From the NCBI GenBank assembly GCA_026826555.1, contig JAKSZT010054399.1, forward strand, positions 1,437,286 to 1,501,285: 64,000 nucleotides of DNA. The letters run 5' to 3'. The first letter of the stretch is position 1; each line of letters starts with the position of its first letter. This document shows, one piece after another, positions 10,842-23,260 of this stretch. The notes beneath the pieces were generated by a model. That model was not told the DNA's origin. It did no database searches and saw only the letters and a list, made by a program, of their open reading frames with translations. This DNA comes from Tolypeutes matacus. Lineage: Eukaryota; Chordata; Mammalia; Cingulata; Chlamyphoridae. A program made the translations under genes and the position numbers.

Positions 10842-12005
10842 ATATGCAAATATTACCCTCCTTCAGTTATTCAATATTTATCCTAGCTGTGCTCTCTAAG
10901 ATTGGGATCATTTGAAAACAATTTGAAAACAATTGTATATTTTCTCCCTGGCAATTTCTCGGTGGGTATAGGTACCCAGCACCCTCTATCAATTATTTTC
11001 TCCCTCTCTCTTTGCTCTTCTCTGGTTCAGCCTCCCAGGGTGAGGAGACGTTGCCTTCTCCCTACTCCTCAGATGATCTAGACCTCAGACCACAGCCCCG
11101 TGCTTCCCTCCAGTGCAGACATTTCAGACAAGAGCCCAGAAACACAGAAGTGATTGGGTAGGGGCTGGGGGTTATTCCCAGACTGGTAAGAGCAGGACAC
11201 TCCAGCCTTGGGTCCAGGCTGCCAGGAGAAGAGGAGCCTTGGTGCTTGGGATGAAGAAGGCACCCATCAAGACTTATGCCCAGTCGGGCACCAGGAAGCC
11301 CAGAGAGAAAACCAGCTCTTGCATTGGTTTATCTAGATTGTGTGCCGCTGCCCATGGCTATTCTTAGCCATCTGTAAAAATGTGCCCTATCTTAGCTCTG
11401 GACAGGGTATGATGGGAGGCAGCCTCAGGACCTCACTGGGTTCTGAGATCTAAAGTAAACAGAAGCTAACTTTAGAAAACCCCTGAGGCCAGTGTGGAGG
11501 CAAAAACAGTAATTATGGGAGACTCTTAGGGAAAGGTGAGAAGTCCAGCTACCCTTCCGGCAGGGAAACTTTACCTCCTCTTCACCACCTGGAGGATCTG
11601 CTTTATAATTCTGTTAAGGAAGGTGGCAAGTCCTTATACTCCAACACACATTTCACATCTTAATTGCCTTTTTTTAAATATAATGGATAAGGTTCAAAAG
11701 TATATCTATCAATGTTAACGTGGGGAAAGAACAACGAATAAACTCATCCACTGAGGTTCTGTTTGCATTTTCACCAAACAACATAACTTGTTTAGCCAAA
11801 GTACAACTCTTTCTAGCATACGCTTACAGGTTCAACTGAGGGTCAGCTGTGAAATACAGTCTCGTGGAATTTGATTACTAGAAGTATTAAAAACGTAAAG
11901 ATGAGCAAACAGACCAGCAAACGAAAACACTTCTGATTGTTGGCTTTGGCAGTCAACAAGTTCATGAATTTGCTTATTGCTCTTCTTATTGCTCACTGCT
12001 ATGAG
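10842..12005. other. Intergenic, no feature recognised
   Basis: I see no gene, RNA or nameable repeat. Short open frames here lack codon-usage or homology support. Confidence 0.5.
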
Positions 12006-12009
12006 CCCT

Positions 12010-12345
12010 CAGTTAGTCCATTCATTCATTCAACAAGTGGTGTTTCAGCACAGTATTAGGTTCTGGGGACAGAACATGGAAGAAAAGTGCCCTCGTGAAG
12101 AAATTCATATTCCAGTAAGGGAAACAGACAATAAACAATAAACAAGATATGAAGCAAACTATACATGCTAAGCTGCAAAATAAAGGATGGAGGGGGCGAG
12201 GGTAGGCGTGTGATTTGCAGTTTTGGATGAATAACAGCTCATGGAGAAAGTTCCAAAAGCAAGACCCGAAGAAGGCGAGGGACAGAGTCCTGTAGAAATC
12301 TATGGGGAAAGCCTTTCAGAAAGATGAACTCACCAGCACAAAAGA
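12010..12345 (-). mobile_element. LINE-2 3' fragment, antisense
   Basis: CATTCATTCATTCAACAAG, then GGTTCTGGGGACAGAACATG and AACAGACAATAAACAATAAA, is the familiar reverse complement of the L2 3' region. It is highly diverged and ancient. Confidence 0.65.
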
Positions 12346-12435
12346 CTTTGAACGGTTCAGAGGATAGTGTCGCTGGATCAGGGGGTGGAGGAAATGAGCC
12401 CATGTTCTGAAGATTGTTTAAATCCAGGAGGATTA

Positions 12436-12460
12436 AAATTTGCCAATAATTGGCAAATTT
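12436..12460. repeat. Perfect 25-bp palindrome containing CCAAT/ATTGG
   Basis: Arms AAATTTGCCAAT (12436-12447) and ATTGGCAAATTT (12449-12460) are perfect inverted repeats around a single A at 12448. A looser outer pairing GAGG/CCTC flanks them with a small bulge. The inner part carries TTGGCAA-like half sites as used by NFI, and CCAAT on both strands. It is not part of any repeat I recognise. Confidence 0.9.
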
Positions 12461-12461
12461 C

Positions 12462-13480
12462 CTCTGTAGAAACCCTTAATTTTGAAGCTACCTTCTCTTC
12501 AAAATATTGCAGGTTAAAATGCATTGATGTTGCTCTTTTTCATCACCTTTTCAAGTTCTTTTGCCTTTTTCTCAGAATCTGGCCGTGGTAAATGCAAGTA
12601 AGACAATGTTCAAAGACCAAATTCCTTTATCTTGGGGTCTAATTTAGATGGAAAGACTTACAATACAAAGTTATCATTAGCTTCCTTGTAATAGGTTAGG
12701 ACAAACATCTACTCTGGAAAACAATATTCCACTTGGGTTTATATCACTGTTCTTATCATGACTAAAAATATATTTTGATTTATCATAGACAGTTTGCCCA
12801 AGACAGGTGTTAGAGCTCAGGATTGTGCTAAGAAAGGGCAATGCTTATTGTGACAAGAACAAGCAATTTAGAAAGAAGCAACGCTCACATTTCCAGATGT
12901 TTTGCAAATAATACAATACTTCCTCCTCTCCCTTTTTTTAGCCCTGCTTTAGTTTCTAAAAGGTCTTGCTCAGATTGTGTTTGATTTTAACCAGCTTCAA
13001 ACATACAATTTTAAAATATCTCATGTAGCTGTGAAATTGTTAATTTGAAAAACTGCAATTCTAAGATGGCACATCAATGCAAAGTGTAAAATGAGATTGT
13101 AGAGATAAAAATGCTTAGAAAAGAAAATTATATTCAAATGTATGGTGGTAAGATGTTATTCCTTTCAATTGCTCACCTGTGTTAGGTGCTTTATCATCCA
13201 TCCAAAGCCCTGCTATGTAAATCAGCTCTCTGAGGGGACAATTCTAGCTGGCAGGTGACTGGATTTGCTGTTCCTGGTGAAACTCATGTAGTAAGATCAC
13301 TTAGAGTGTGCCTTATTATAAATGTGAAGTTGTGTTTTGCCTTTTGATTTTTAATGCATGCCGTGAAGAGGAAATCATAAATAACTAAACTACCCTAAGT
13401 ATTTACAGTGGTGCCTTGTTAGATATATGTGATATTAATAAAAACATCTCAAACATTTTTAAAGGTTTAAAAGCTGTTTT
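12462..13480. other. Intergenic, no feature recognised
   Basis: AT-rich sequence with no recognisable gene, RNA or repeat. Confidence 0.5.
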
Positions 13481-13483
13481 TTA

Positions 13484-13619
13484 TTTTAAAATTGTTTTAT
13501 TTGATATAACTTTAGACCTATAGAAAATAGTACAAAGAATCCCCATACATCTCCCAAAGTCTCAAGTGTTAATATTCTATCACGTTAGCTTTTCCCTTCT
13601 CTTTATCTCGTATATGTAT

Positions 13620-13650
<31 letters not shown>

Positions 13651-14020
13651 TATATATAACATTATTTTCTTGAACTGTTTAAAAGTAAATTGCTGGCATG
13701 ACATCACTTTTACCCCTAAATACTTCAGTGTGTATTTTCCGAAATATAAGGATATTCTTTTACAGAATCATATACAATGTTCAAAATCAGGAAATTAACA
13801 TTGATGCAATACTATTAACCAATATCTAGATCTTATCCATATTTCACCATTTGTCCCAATAGTATCCTTCCTAGGAAAAGAAATATCCTGACCTATGCCT
13901 TGCCTTCAATCATTCTGTCTCTTTACCTTCCCTTAATCTGGAAGTTACTCAGTTCTTCTTTGTCTTTCATGACATTGGCATTTTTGAGGAATACACATCT
14001 CATAGAAGATTCTCAATTTG
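13484..14020 (-). mobile_element. L1M-type 3' end fragment, antisense
   Basis: Reading left to right it matches the reverse complement of an old L1 3' UTR: a T-rich start, ATAGTACAAAGAATCCCCAT, a CA/TA microsatellite (about 13617-13660), AAATACTTCAGTGTGTATTT, ATCAGGAAATTAACATTGAT, then GGCATTTTTGAGGAATACAC. Three further antisense fragments of the same module lie at about 18.97, 20.7 and 39.6 kb. Confidence 0.8.
13617..13660. repeat. CA/TA microsatellite
   Basis: A run of CA dinucleotides interrupted once by TCG, ending in TATATATA, inside the L1 fragment. It is likely polymorphic. Confidence 0.85.
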
Positions 14021-14049
14021 GGAACACACATTTTTAAGGTAAGAGCAAG

Positions 14050-15600
14050 AAAGCACAAGGTAATACCTGCTTCCTAGAGAAGCTTAAACAGTTTATCAAC
14101 GGCCAGACCTCCTCTGGGATATCCCTTGAAATCAAATGGTCCCATAAGAGGCCTTCAGACCTGGAATCTGATGTGGAGATCATAAGGAGAGGAGGCACGG
14201 CTATGTGCCTTTAATTTCTGTGACGCATTCTCTCCACCCAAACTCCAGTTAGCTGAGTCCTGCCTGAGCTGCTGTGCTCAGCTCGCCTTCCCCCTGCCAT
14301 TGTGGCCATGGAAGGTGAAGAGCCACAGTGACCTAAGAAGCAGGGAGAGGGTGTAATAAGCATCAAGTGGCACATAGTAGGCATGCCCTGGGCACATAGT
14401 AGGCCTGTTCAATGACCTCAGCCCAGCCCAGCTCTTAAAATCAGGAAGGCGCTTACCTTCTAAGCACTCTCATGTTTCACCCAAGAGCAAGATTCTGCAG
14501 CAGCACTTGGGGGGCTGGGCATGCCCCATACTCAGCAATACTGACATAAGGCGACAGCAGAGAATAGGTGGAGTTGTTGATGGAGCCGGCAGAGCTGATC
14601 ACATCACAGCTCTTCCTCTTCCCTCTTACTTCACTGCTAATTAAACTTTTAACCATCAGCAGAGTATTATTATGCAAGACTGTAAAGCACACACCAAATC
14701 CATACATGAAACTAACCTGGGAGGAAAGACCAAAACCTTGACTGTCGTTGTCTTGGGTTGATGGGAATTTATAAAAAGGGATTTTAAAGAAAAGAATCAC
14801 TTAATTTTCTTTATTTCCAACCTTTAATTTAAAGAGTGGCCACTGCTTTTATTGTCTAAAAATAATACTTAAAATATTGCGTCATAGTTTCGTAGAATTA
14901 TTTAAAGTATTAAGGAGGTATTTTAAAGTAACCAAAGAAATACACCTTGGTATAGACCTCCGATATGGTTAGACTGAAGCGCCATTTGTTGCATGTCAAA
15001 GGATAAAATGCTATTATTCTACCCACTCTTTCTATTTAAGGTATTAAATAACTATTCAAGTTATTTCCCCAGTAATGTTTAGCAGGTAATTTCATTTGGA
15101 CAGCTAGGTTACAGGGGAGTTCTGGTTATCTTTAAATTCTGCTAAACTTATATTTCTTATTTTTAAAAACCCCAAATGTTCTAATTATCTGAAAAGCCTT
15201 TGAACCTTGCTAATTATAATAATATCATCTCATTGTTCCAAGACAAATATTAAGGCAGAAACTTCTTCAAAGTTTTTCCTGTAACACTCACATGGAGTTT
15301 CAGATAGAGAGGAAGGACTAAATTTAACTTGAAGAGCAAGCTGTATCATGACAAAGAGATTTTTGTGCAAAAAGGCTGTGTCTTTATATACACACGAACT
15401 ACGTATTTTAATTTGACAATGTTTGAGATCTATTAAGAGAGAAAATGATGCTCTCTAAAAGCTTATAAAGCTAAACTGAACAGTGGGTCATTTGTTACCA
15501 GCCTCCAAGGCTTCAGATTCCCTTAACGTAAGTTTGTTCCTTAATCAGAGTCTTTTAAGCAACACACACACACAGGAAATGCATGATTGATCAACGAAGA
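14050..15600. other. Intergenic, mostly unassigned
   Basis: GGCACATAGTAGGC is repeated at 14369-14382 and 14391-14404. A 107-codon minus-strand open frame at 14477-14800 matches nothing I recognise. AT-rich sequence follows, with no clear gene. Confidence 0.45.
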
Positions 15601-15619
15601 TCACCAGCCTTCAGCTAGG

Positions 15620-15800
15620 AAAGTGCACACATGTGGATTTTATCACTAACCTTGCAGGTCACGTCAGGGCCAACTCTCAGCCCGAGCCTCTCTTTTCTCA
15701 GCTGTTAAGTGGAGTAATACCTGTTTTGTGTATCCACTGGGTAGTTTTAAGATTTAAATGAGATAATTTACAGGAAAGCACTATCAAAATATAAAATATG
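15620..15800 (+). mobile_element. MIR fragment
   Basis: CTTTTCTCAGCTGTTAAGTG followed by AGATTTAAATGAGATAATTT and GAAAGCACTATCA matches the core and 3' part of MIR in sense orientation. Confidence 0.6.
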
Positions 15801-16204
15801 ACACATTTTATAAATATAAACTGGACACATTTTCCTTAATGTGCAATGTGGGAAATACTTAACTTTTCTGTTTTGTAAAGCTCCGAGGATTAAAAAACAC
15901 AACACATGGAAGTGTAGCATAATGCGCTTTGCAATGATATCATAATCCATGTGTCTGTTGACTGAAGAATCGTGTGGAAAATGGGGTTCTTCCTATGTGT
16001 GACTACATGGCAGTGCCAGTGGCCACTGCAGGACGCTCTGCCATCTCCCTTGCTGCTCTGTGCTCCCTGACGTGAAAGCATTTTCTTTTCAGAAGAAAGA
16101 AGTTCATAGATTGTACGGAACATGAACGTTATCTTGATGTTTGAAATAAATTAACCCAAAACATTGAAAAAGAAAATTTAAAGCAAAGACAAAGAGACCT
16201 AATT

Positions 16205-16456
16205 TCCTTTTCTACATTGCTGGATTTGATTTTCCAATATTCTGTTAAAGATATTTGCATCTATGTCTCTGAGGGACATTAGCCTATAGTTCTCTTTCTC
16301 TGTAATATCTTTGTCTGGTTTTGTATCAGGGTGACACTGGCTTCATGGGATTAGTTGGGAAGTGTTCCCTCTGCTTGTATTTTTAGAAGAGTTTGTATAG
16401 AATTAGTGTTAATCTTCCTTAAATGTTTGGTAGATTTAGCCAGTGAAGACCTAATT
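16205..16456 (-). mobile_element. L1 ORF2 fragment (reverse transcriptase region), antisense
   Basis: The reverse complement is part of the L1 ORF2 reverse transcriptase region. On the plus strand recognisable pieces are CATTGCTGGATTTGATTTTC, ATCTTTGTCTGGTTTTGTAT, ATGGGATTAGTTGGGAAGTG and AAATGTTTGGTAGATTTAGC. It is a short, broken relic with no coding capacity. Confidence 0.8.
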
Positions 16457-16620
16457 TCTTCCTTAACTAGGCCAAAATCCTAAGTCTTTCCACTTTGTTA
16501 TCACAGCCAGCCTTCCTTCTGCTCACAGAGCAAGGCAAGGGCAGATCACCAACTTTCCAAAGTGGGAAGCAGGTTCTCCTCTCTAATGGTGAGCAGTTAG
16601 ACCGTAATCTTCCCACCTCC

Positions 16621-17069
16621 TGACTTAGTTTCCAGGTGTGGTCACAAATACCGTACCGTGGGTTGGCTTAAACAGTGGCGCTTTATTGGCTTACAGTTTT
16701 GAAGCTAGGGGAAGTCCAAAACGAGGCGTCAGCAAGGTGATGCATTCTCCCTGAAGACTGTATGTAGCATTCTGGGACTGGCTGCTGGTGATCCTTGGTC
16801 ATTGGCTTCTCCTTCACGTGGCATTGCACAAGGCAGCATCTTCTCCTTTCTCTTCCAGTTCAGTTGACTTCCAGCTTTGACTCCTCCCTGGTGGCTTTCC
16901 CCCTGAGGCCTTCTCCAAATGGCCTCCAGTTATAGGATTAAGACCCACCCTAATTCCACACCTGAACTAAAAATGGCATCTTCAAAAGGTCCTATTTACA
17001 ATAAACTCACACCCACAGGAATGGATTAAAAATATGTTTTTTCTGAGGTACAAAATTCAACCTACCATA
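16621..17069 (-). mobile_element. MaLR-like solo LTR (family A, copy 3), antisense
   Basis: It starts TGACTTAGTTTCCAGGTG and includes GTGGGTTGGCTTAAACAGTG and GCTTTATTGGCTTACAGTTT. Exact 5-bp target duplications CCTCC lie at 16616-16620 and 17070-17074. It is the reverse complement of the family seen at 9431 and 60691. Confidence 0.85.
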
Positions 17070-17264
17070 CCTCCCTTAAATACTTAAACTGTAAATTGGA
17101 GCTTGGAGATAACTGAATTTTAAATTAATAGGATTTTATACTATTAAAAAATTTTCCGTCAAAGTAAATAAAACTTATGACTTTTTAATGAAGACATTCC
17201 AGATGTACCATCATCCAGAAAGTTAGCCATGATCCTGCTCGTGAAGTCAAAGGACTTGAATCTC

Positions 17265-17470
17265 CTTTCTGCTTCATGATATTGCTTAAATTATTGGCTT
17301 TGTTCAGCCTCAGTTTCCTAATCTTTGAGAACTTTGTGGTGAGTATTAAATGCAATCATGCAGAGTCCTTGGCACCTAGTACTCCTACAATGAATATTAG
17401 CTATTATTATAACTCCTTAGGCCTCAGTTTCCTCATTAGCAAAACGAGGCCATTAGATTATTTACAGAAT
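17265..17470 (+). mobile_element. MIR fragment(s)
   Basis: TCAGCCTCAGTTTCCTAATC and, further on, GCCTCAGTTTCCTCATTAGC are two MIR-core motifs about 115 bp apart. They indicate one MIR followed by a second partial copy. Both are diverged. Confidence 0.55.
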
Positions 17471-17569
17471 CGTTTTCAAAATTCCCTACTGCTATCTAAG
17501 AAAGAACCTGCCTCTAATACGTTCATCCTTAGTGGGACTTGGTAAATGATTAAAACCATTTTGGCAAGT

Positions 17570-18960
17570 ATTGCCTAAAACTACTTTCACAAAATTAAAA
17601 TGATTAATCCTATTTCAATTTTAGTTTTATTCTCTTTGCTTCACATTTATATTTCCCCCCTTCATTTTCTATTGAACGTGTGAGAAAGTTTTTTATCTGG
17701 TTCAGGTTTCTCTCATTCATCTTTATTTACTATTGTATTGAATGGAGCACATTGTCCTTGTGCGTTGAGCTCTTGGACGTGGGGCCTGCCAGTGTCTCCA
17801 CCACGGTGACTGTGGTTTAGTTAGCAGAGTCGTGGCTTTAATGTAATGCGGATGAGTGCTATGGTAGCTGAACAGCAGAAAAGCATGTCTCATCACGAGC
17901 AGAGACTCTAACTTACAAGTTAGATGTCTGCAGATAGTCAAGTGTACACTACGGTTCTAAATCAGGGTTATTTGCACATGTATTTTGTTTTACTAATTTT
18001 ACTAGAAAAATCAGTAAGCTATGTTGTGCTGGAAATTTCATTATTGTTTGGCTTAGCTAGACTTTTACTTTAAAAAACAAACAAAAAAAAGGACCCGTAG
18101 GTTCATGCCTGGAAAAATCTAACTTTGCCACATCTGGACGCTGCATTGATTGTTTTATTTTTTAATTTAAAATGATTATATTAATCTGGTAGACATTGCC
18201 TTAACCAAGGACCAAGGTTAAGCATGTCACATTGATATCTGGTTTCTTTGAAATAGCAGTACTGACTTTAAGATTAAATGCAGAGTTTTAAAAATATATT
18301 CTTCAAAATTATGCCTGTTCTGGAATTTTCTTCTCCTATTTTATCTGGTATTTTATTTTTTTATTCCAGTAAAAGGATGTCATTCCTTTTATAATCTCCA
18401 TCTTCCTGATTGTGTCTTAACTTGTACATTATCCAGGTTTTCTAAAGCATGAGCTGATACACAATCTAAAGTTATACAGTCAAGAAGCAGAAAAATGTTT
18501 TACCTTGTGAAGTCTATATGTGGTTTAAAGAACACCCTACTTTCTCCTCTCTTCATGAAAAAGAATCTAATAGGATGGTCTTTTTCCTTCAATCAGAGGC
18601 TATTTTCCAGGTCATCAATCCAGTATCTTAATAGTTAATACTCTTCAAAATTCTTAGTTTGAACAGAATCATCACTGATTGTTACTTTATGTCTGTAGTT
18701 TCATTATCTTTTTTTTTCCTACTTCCAACCAAAGCTTTGAAAAATTTTTTTCCTCTGGTCTTGAAAGTAGAAAATGGGATGCTAACTGGGCTAATATAAT
18801 TTGAGATTTTATTGCCCAATAATGTATTCAGTAGGCTAAATTAATCTTTTCTGAACTGACACATACTAGTAGTACATTCAATACTTTCTGAGTGAATAAA
18901 TGTCCAAATTTCAAAGCCAGTTTTATATTAGCAACTTTATGAATAGACTGATTTTAATAC
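17570..18960. other. Intergenic, no feature recognised
   Basis: AT-rich sequence with no recognisable gene, RNA or nameable repeat. Confidence 0.45.
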
Positions 18961-18964
18961 AATC

Positions 18965-19480
18965 GTTTTAAAAGAAACTTTTTATTTTAGATTAATTTGC
19001 AGAGATAGCACAGAGAGTTTCCATATAGCTTTCACTCAGTTTCCCCTAATGTTAAACTCTTGCACAACCATGGTACACTCATCAAAACTAAGAAACTGAC
19101 ACTAGTACAGTACTGTCATCGGAACTAGAGACCCTGTTCAGATTTCACCGGTTTTTCCACTAATGTTCTTTTTTATACTTCAGGATCCCCTCCAAGATAC
19201 CACATTATACTTAGTCAGCATGCATTCTAAGTCTCCTCTGATTTGTGATAGTTTCTCAAACTTTCCTTATTTTTCATGACCTTGACAGGTTTGAAGAATA
19301 CCAGTGAGGTATTTTGCAGAACGTCCCTCAGTTTGAATTTGTCTGATGTTTATTCACGAAACACCCAGCAATGTATTTTTGGGGGAGAATACCACAGAGG
19401 TAAAATGCCATTTGCAGCATATCAGGGGAACTAGATAGCAACATGACTTACTCTTAACCTTGGTCACTTGGTAAAGGCAG
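18965..19480 (-). mobile_element. L1M-type 3' end fragment, antisense
   Basis: The T-rich start CTTTTTATTTTAGATTAATT is followed by GAGAGTTTCCATATAGCTTT, AGACCCTGTTCAGATTTCAC, TCATGACCTTGACAGGTTTG and GAATTTGTCTGATGTTTATT. This is the same 3'-UTR module as the fragments at 13484 and 20700. Confidence 0.75.
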
Positions 19481-19699
19481 TATCTATCAGAGCAATGTAA
19501 TCATTAATTGTTTTAAATTAAAAAATAAAGCAAGCAGTGCAGCCTCCAGATGGGGCAAAGTTAGATTTTTACAGACATGAACTTGACCTATACAAAGTTT
19601 CAAATTGTAATTTCGACAATTATGCATAACATTGAAATAATGACTGTATATTTATCCCAGTGATATTTCCTACTGTCCACTAAATGAATTATTAAATTT

Positions 19700-20150
19700 A
19701 CTACCTATCTTAAAATCTCAATGCAGTGACCACAAATATATTCAAAATTATTTCTACATTCTGAAATGGACTGAGCTGATGACAGTACAACTCTGATGAA
19801 ACCGAGAGCCACTGAGTGTGCACTTTGGATGGACTGAAAAGGCAGGGGACCGTATAACACGGCGAGCCTCATGGTGAATGATGGACTATGGTTAACAGTA
19901 CAAATATGAAAATGTTCGTAACAAATATACAATACTAATACATAGTGCTAATAATAGGATGGTTTGTGGGGAAAATACACCAAACAAAAGCGATGGACTA
20001 TAAACAGCAGTAATATTATGACGATGTTCTTTCATTTGTAACAAATGTGTCACAAGAGTGTGAGGTGGTGGTGGTGGGGCAAAGTATGGGAATCCTTCAT
20101 GGTATGCAGGATTGCTCTTTAAAAAATTTGAAATAAAAAAAAAATAAATG
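19700..20150 (+). mobile_element. L1 3' terminus with A-rich tail
   Basis: ACTTTGGATGGACTGAAAAG, TAATAATAGGATGGTTTGTG and CACTGAGTGTG-type motifs, ending in AAATAAAAAAAAAATAAATG, match the extreme 3' end of mammalian L1 in sense orientation. It is separate from the antisense L1 pieces on either side. Confidence 0.7.
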
Positions 20151-20379
20151 TAACAAAGATTATTTCTGCATTTTCCTTTCTATGTTAAAGTAAAAATGTT
20201 CTAAAATACAATACTAATTATTAAAAATAAATTAAAAATGTTAAATAATCTTTACAATAATGTTGAAGAAACATATCAACAATTCCAAAACTGTAACAAG
20301 TCACTTCAGTTATAATCATTTACTGTATACAATTATCTTCTACTTTTCTGCTTACAATATTTGAAACATTTCTGATATT

Positions 20380-20640
20380 GCCCAGAGCCTGTAAGTTTAC
20401 TATTTCTAATGGCTTCCTATGTTTGTGTCAGTGTAGTGTAATGCACTCAACCATTCCATAATTTTTGCCATTAGGTTGATTTTTAGACTTGCGATTACAA
20501 ATGATGTTAAAGGCATATAATCTGAAATGGTGTTTAAGTATAGGAGCGGGTTTACCTTTTCTGATTCAGCTTGTTTAAATTTGTCATGCTAGTGAATATA
20601 TATCTCCCAATATTTAAACATTTTTGTCTTATGCACTGCA
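20380..20640 (-). mobile_element. Old L1 3' fragment, antisense (weak)
   Basis: ATTTTTGCCATTAGGTTGAT followed by GCGATTACAAATGATGTTAA resembles the antisense L1 module that normally reads towards GCTATTACAAATAATGCTGC. It is heavily diverged. Confidence 0.45.
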
Positions 20641-20699
20641 TCCCCCCCCCAATAGTCAATATCTTCAATTTTATAGCCAATAAAGTAAGATATTTAACA

Positions 20700-22050
20700 T
20701 TTTCCTCTATAGATTAAATTTTTTTTAAAAAATGGAAATAATTTTGGACATGCAGGAAATTGCAAGATTTCCTTATCCAGGGGTTGATCCGTATGCTCTT
20801 CATCAGATTCCCCAATTGTTAACATTTTTCTACCTCGTTTTATTATTATGTGTTTGTGTAGTAATTTTCTGTACCATTTGATCTGAGATTTCAGATGCAG
20901 TTCCCTTGTATCTCTAAATATTCATGTGTATTTCCTAAGAGCAAAGACAGTCTCTTAAATAATCACAGTATAATTTGATTTTTTTCTTGAAATCAAGAAA
21001 TTAACACTGATAAATACTATTACTTAACCTACAGACCTTGTTCAGATGTTGCCAATTGTCCAAATAATGTCCATTATAGCACAGATAAGATAAAAGAAAA
21101 TAGAGGAGGAAAAAAAACATTACGACCCAGGGCCTACTTGGGGATCACACATTGCCAAAACTCTTCAGTCTCTTTTAATCTGGAATAGTTCCTCGGTCTG
21201 TCTTTGTCTTCTATGACCTTGATATTTTTGCCAAGCACAGGCCAGTTATTTTATGGAATGTGTCTCAGTTGGGCGTGTCTGATGTTTCCTCAGATTAGAC
21301 TGAGGTTACACATTTTTGGCAGGAACACCAAGGAAGCAAGGTTGTGATCTCCATGCCTGCTGTTAGGAGGCAGGATATTAAATTGCACTGACTTGGGTGA
21401 TGTTAACTTTGATCTCTTGATTAAGGCGGTGCTTACCCAGCTTCTGTGCTGTAAATCTACTGTTTTTCCCTTTGTAATTAATAACTACTATGTGGGGAGA
21501 TATTATGAGATGATATAGATATCCTGTTCCTCATCAAACTCTCACCCACTGGTGTTTAGCATCCATTGATGATTCTTGACCGAATCGATTATTACTGTAA
21601 TCTTTGTCTAATGGTGCTTTTCTAACTCCACTATTCCTTCGAGATTTATTTCTTGGTATTCATTATAGACGATCTCGTCCTTCTCATTCAGTCAGTCATT
21701 CATTTCTAACAGTGCAGATTCATAGATTCCTATTTTATTCATTATGTATTTTTATGCACAAAGTGTCCCAGATTTGGCCAGATTTGAAAGTTTCCCTTCA
21801 TGTTGCCTCCTGTGTCCTTTTGAGATGTCCCCATCCTTCTTTGGCATCTTAATTTCTGGAGCAAGATGTTTTAGGCTCACCTTTTATTCTTTTCCAACCC
21901 TGGAGTCAGCCACTTTTCCAAGGAGCGCTTGTTTTTTTCAGTGAGCATTAATGTTTAGAAATCAATATCTGGGCACTAGGTGTGCTCATTGCTAGCGGGG
22001 TTTCCTTGCTTCTAGGCCCTTTTGGCAGACAGAGTTGGAATATTTGTGTG
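20700..22050 (-). mobile_element. Long L1M-type 3' region, antisense
   Basis: About 1.35 kb matches the reverse complement of an old L1 3' region. Landmarks are ATTCCCCAATTGTTAACATT at about 20808, ACCTACAGACCTTGTTCAGA, TGACCTTGATATTTTTGCC, TGATGTTAACTTTGATCTCT, AGCATCCATTGATGATTCTT, TCCCAGATTTGGCCAG, and GCACTAGGTGTGCTCATTGC near the right end. A short TG microsatellite follows at about 22045. It is the longest copy of this module in the window. Confidence 0.85.
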
Positions 22051-22054
22051 TATG

Positions 22055-22320
22055 TGTGTGTGCTTTGCAGGTTGGTTTCCCTGAGAATCGAATTCTGAGA
22101 TAAAGATGAGCAAGCAAAAAGTTTATTAGGGAGTGCACTGGTGATAATTCTTGCGGAATGGAAGGGAAGAAAGCAGGATTGGGCAAAGGGAGAAGACAGG
22201 CTATGATACCATCTCTACAAACGGCTTTGTCTGACCCCGTGGGGAGCCCGCTCTATCTTAAAAACCAGGAGTTTTTCTAATCCATCACAAGGCTCAATCT
22301 ATATTTTCCCCTTTCGAAAT
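22055..22320 (-). mobile_element. Possible LTR fragment, antisense
   Basis: GGTTGGTTTCCCTGAGAATC with AAAGTTTATTAGGGAGTGCA looks like the reverse complement of an LTR R/U5 end (polyadenylation signal read on the minus strand). Family and right boundary are not resolved. Confidence 0.4.
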
Positions 22321-22527
22321 TTGTAACTCCATTTTTTGATAGTGAGAAATCTGGTACCCTGTGTTAATCTAGGCTCAGTCCTAGAATTCACTGAAAGTAG
22401 TTTCAGAATTGTTCAGTCATTCCATGGCAAAAGCAAACCTAGTTATAGATTTCATTATTTGCTGAGAGTTCTTTTTGTCTTCAGTCTGAGAATATATAGT
22501 CAAAATACTGTGTTCAAAAGTTACTTG

Positions 22528-22613
22528 GGGGAAATGGAAGTAGCTCAGTGGTTGAGAACCTGCTTCCCATGTACGAGGTCCTGGGTTCAATCCCCAGTAC
22601 CTAAAATAAAAAA
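22528..22613 (+). mobile_element. DAS-type SINE, monomeric tRNA-like
   Basis: An 86-bp tRNA-like unit holds an A-box region (GTAGCTCAGTGGTTGAGAAC) and a B box (GGGTTCAATCCCC), then a short A-rich tail. Exact 10-bp target duplications CAAAAGTTAC lie at 22515-22524 and 22614-22623. SINEs of this type are known from armadillo. It is the same subtype as the copy at 33973. Confidence 0.88.
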
Positions 22614-22699
22614 CAAAAGTTACCTGGTTTGGCCTTCTCTTTCTCCCTCACCTGCAGAGTGTTTTTTTATTCATTTGAAATAAAATTAGGTTCCTTTAT

Positions 22700-23260
22700 T
22701 TCTGTGTGCTTTCCATTTTAGGGTTGTCCCCCATTCTTCAGTATTGTCTTGAGATGATTTCATCATTATTATTTTGGGGGTATGTAAAGCCTTTGCATGG
22801 ATCTAAAACCAAAACTATATAAAAGGGTATACTTAGAAAAGTGGCATTACCCCCCATTCCTTCCACGTGGTTCCTACCCACCATCCTTTCCACTCCATTC
22901 CCACCACCCCCTGTACATAATCAACATCATTCATTCCTGATATATCTTTTCTGTATTTCTTTTTATAAAAATAAGCCGATTCTTATAAATATTCTTCTTT
23001 CTGGAACAAAAAGTAGCATATGATAGATCATCTATTTGCACTTTGCTTTTTTCACTAAACAATATATCCTGGAAATCGATTTTGATAAGTTCATAGAGAT
23101 CTTCAACCTTTTTAACAGCTGCATAGTTCTCTGTTGTGTAGACAAACCATACTTCATTTACCTATTCTCTTGTTTGGGTATAATATTTTGCAATGACAAA
23201 CTACACTGCAATGAATAACTTTGTGCACATGTACTTTCATATTGTGGGAGTTTTCCTGAC
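22700..23260 (-). mobile_element. Old L1 3' region, antisense
   Basis: CTTTTTTCACTAAACAATATATC, TTTTTAACAGCTGCATAGTT, TTTGCAATGACAAACTACAC and GCAATGAATAACTTTGTGCA are diverged forms of the antisense L1 3' module. No coding capacity. Confidence 0.65.

Noticed and set aside
14477..14800. 107-codon minus-strand open frame
   Set aside because: It has no family resemblance or splice context I can support, so it was left unassigned.
22528..22613. tRNA gene, suggested by A and B box motifs
   Set aside because: It has an A-rich tail and target duplications and lacks the paired stems of a tRNA. It is a SINE. The same holds for the other DAS copies.
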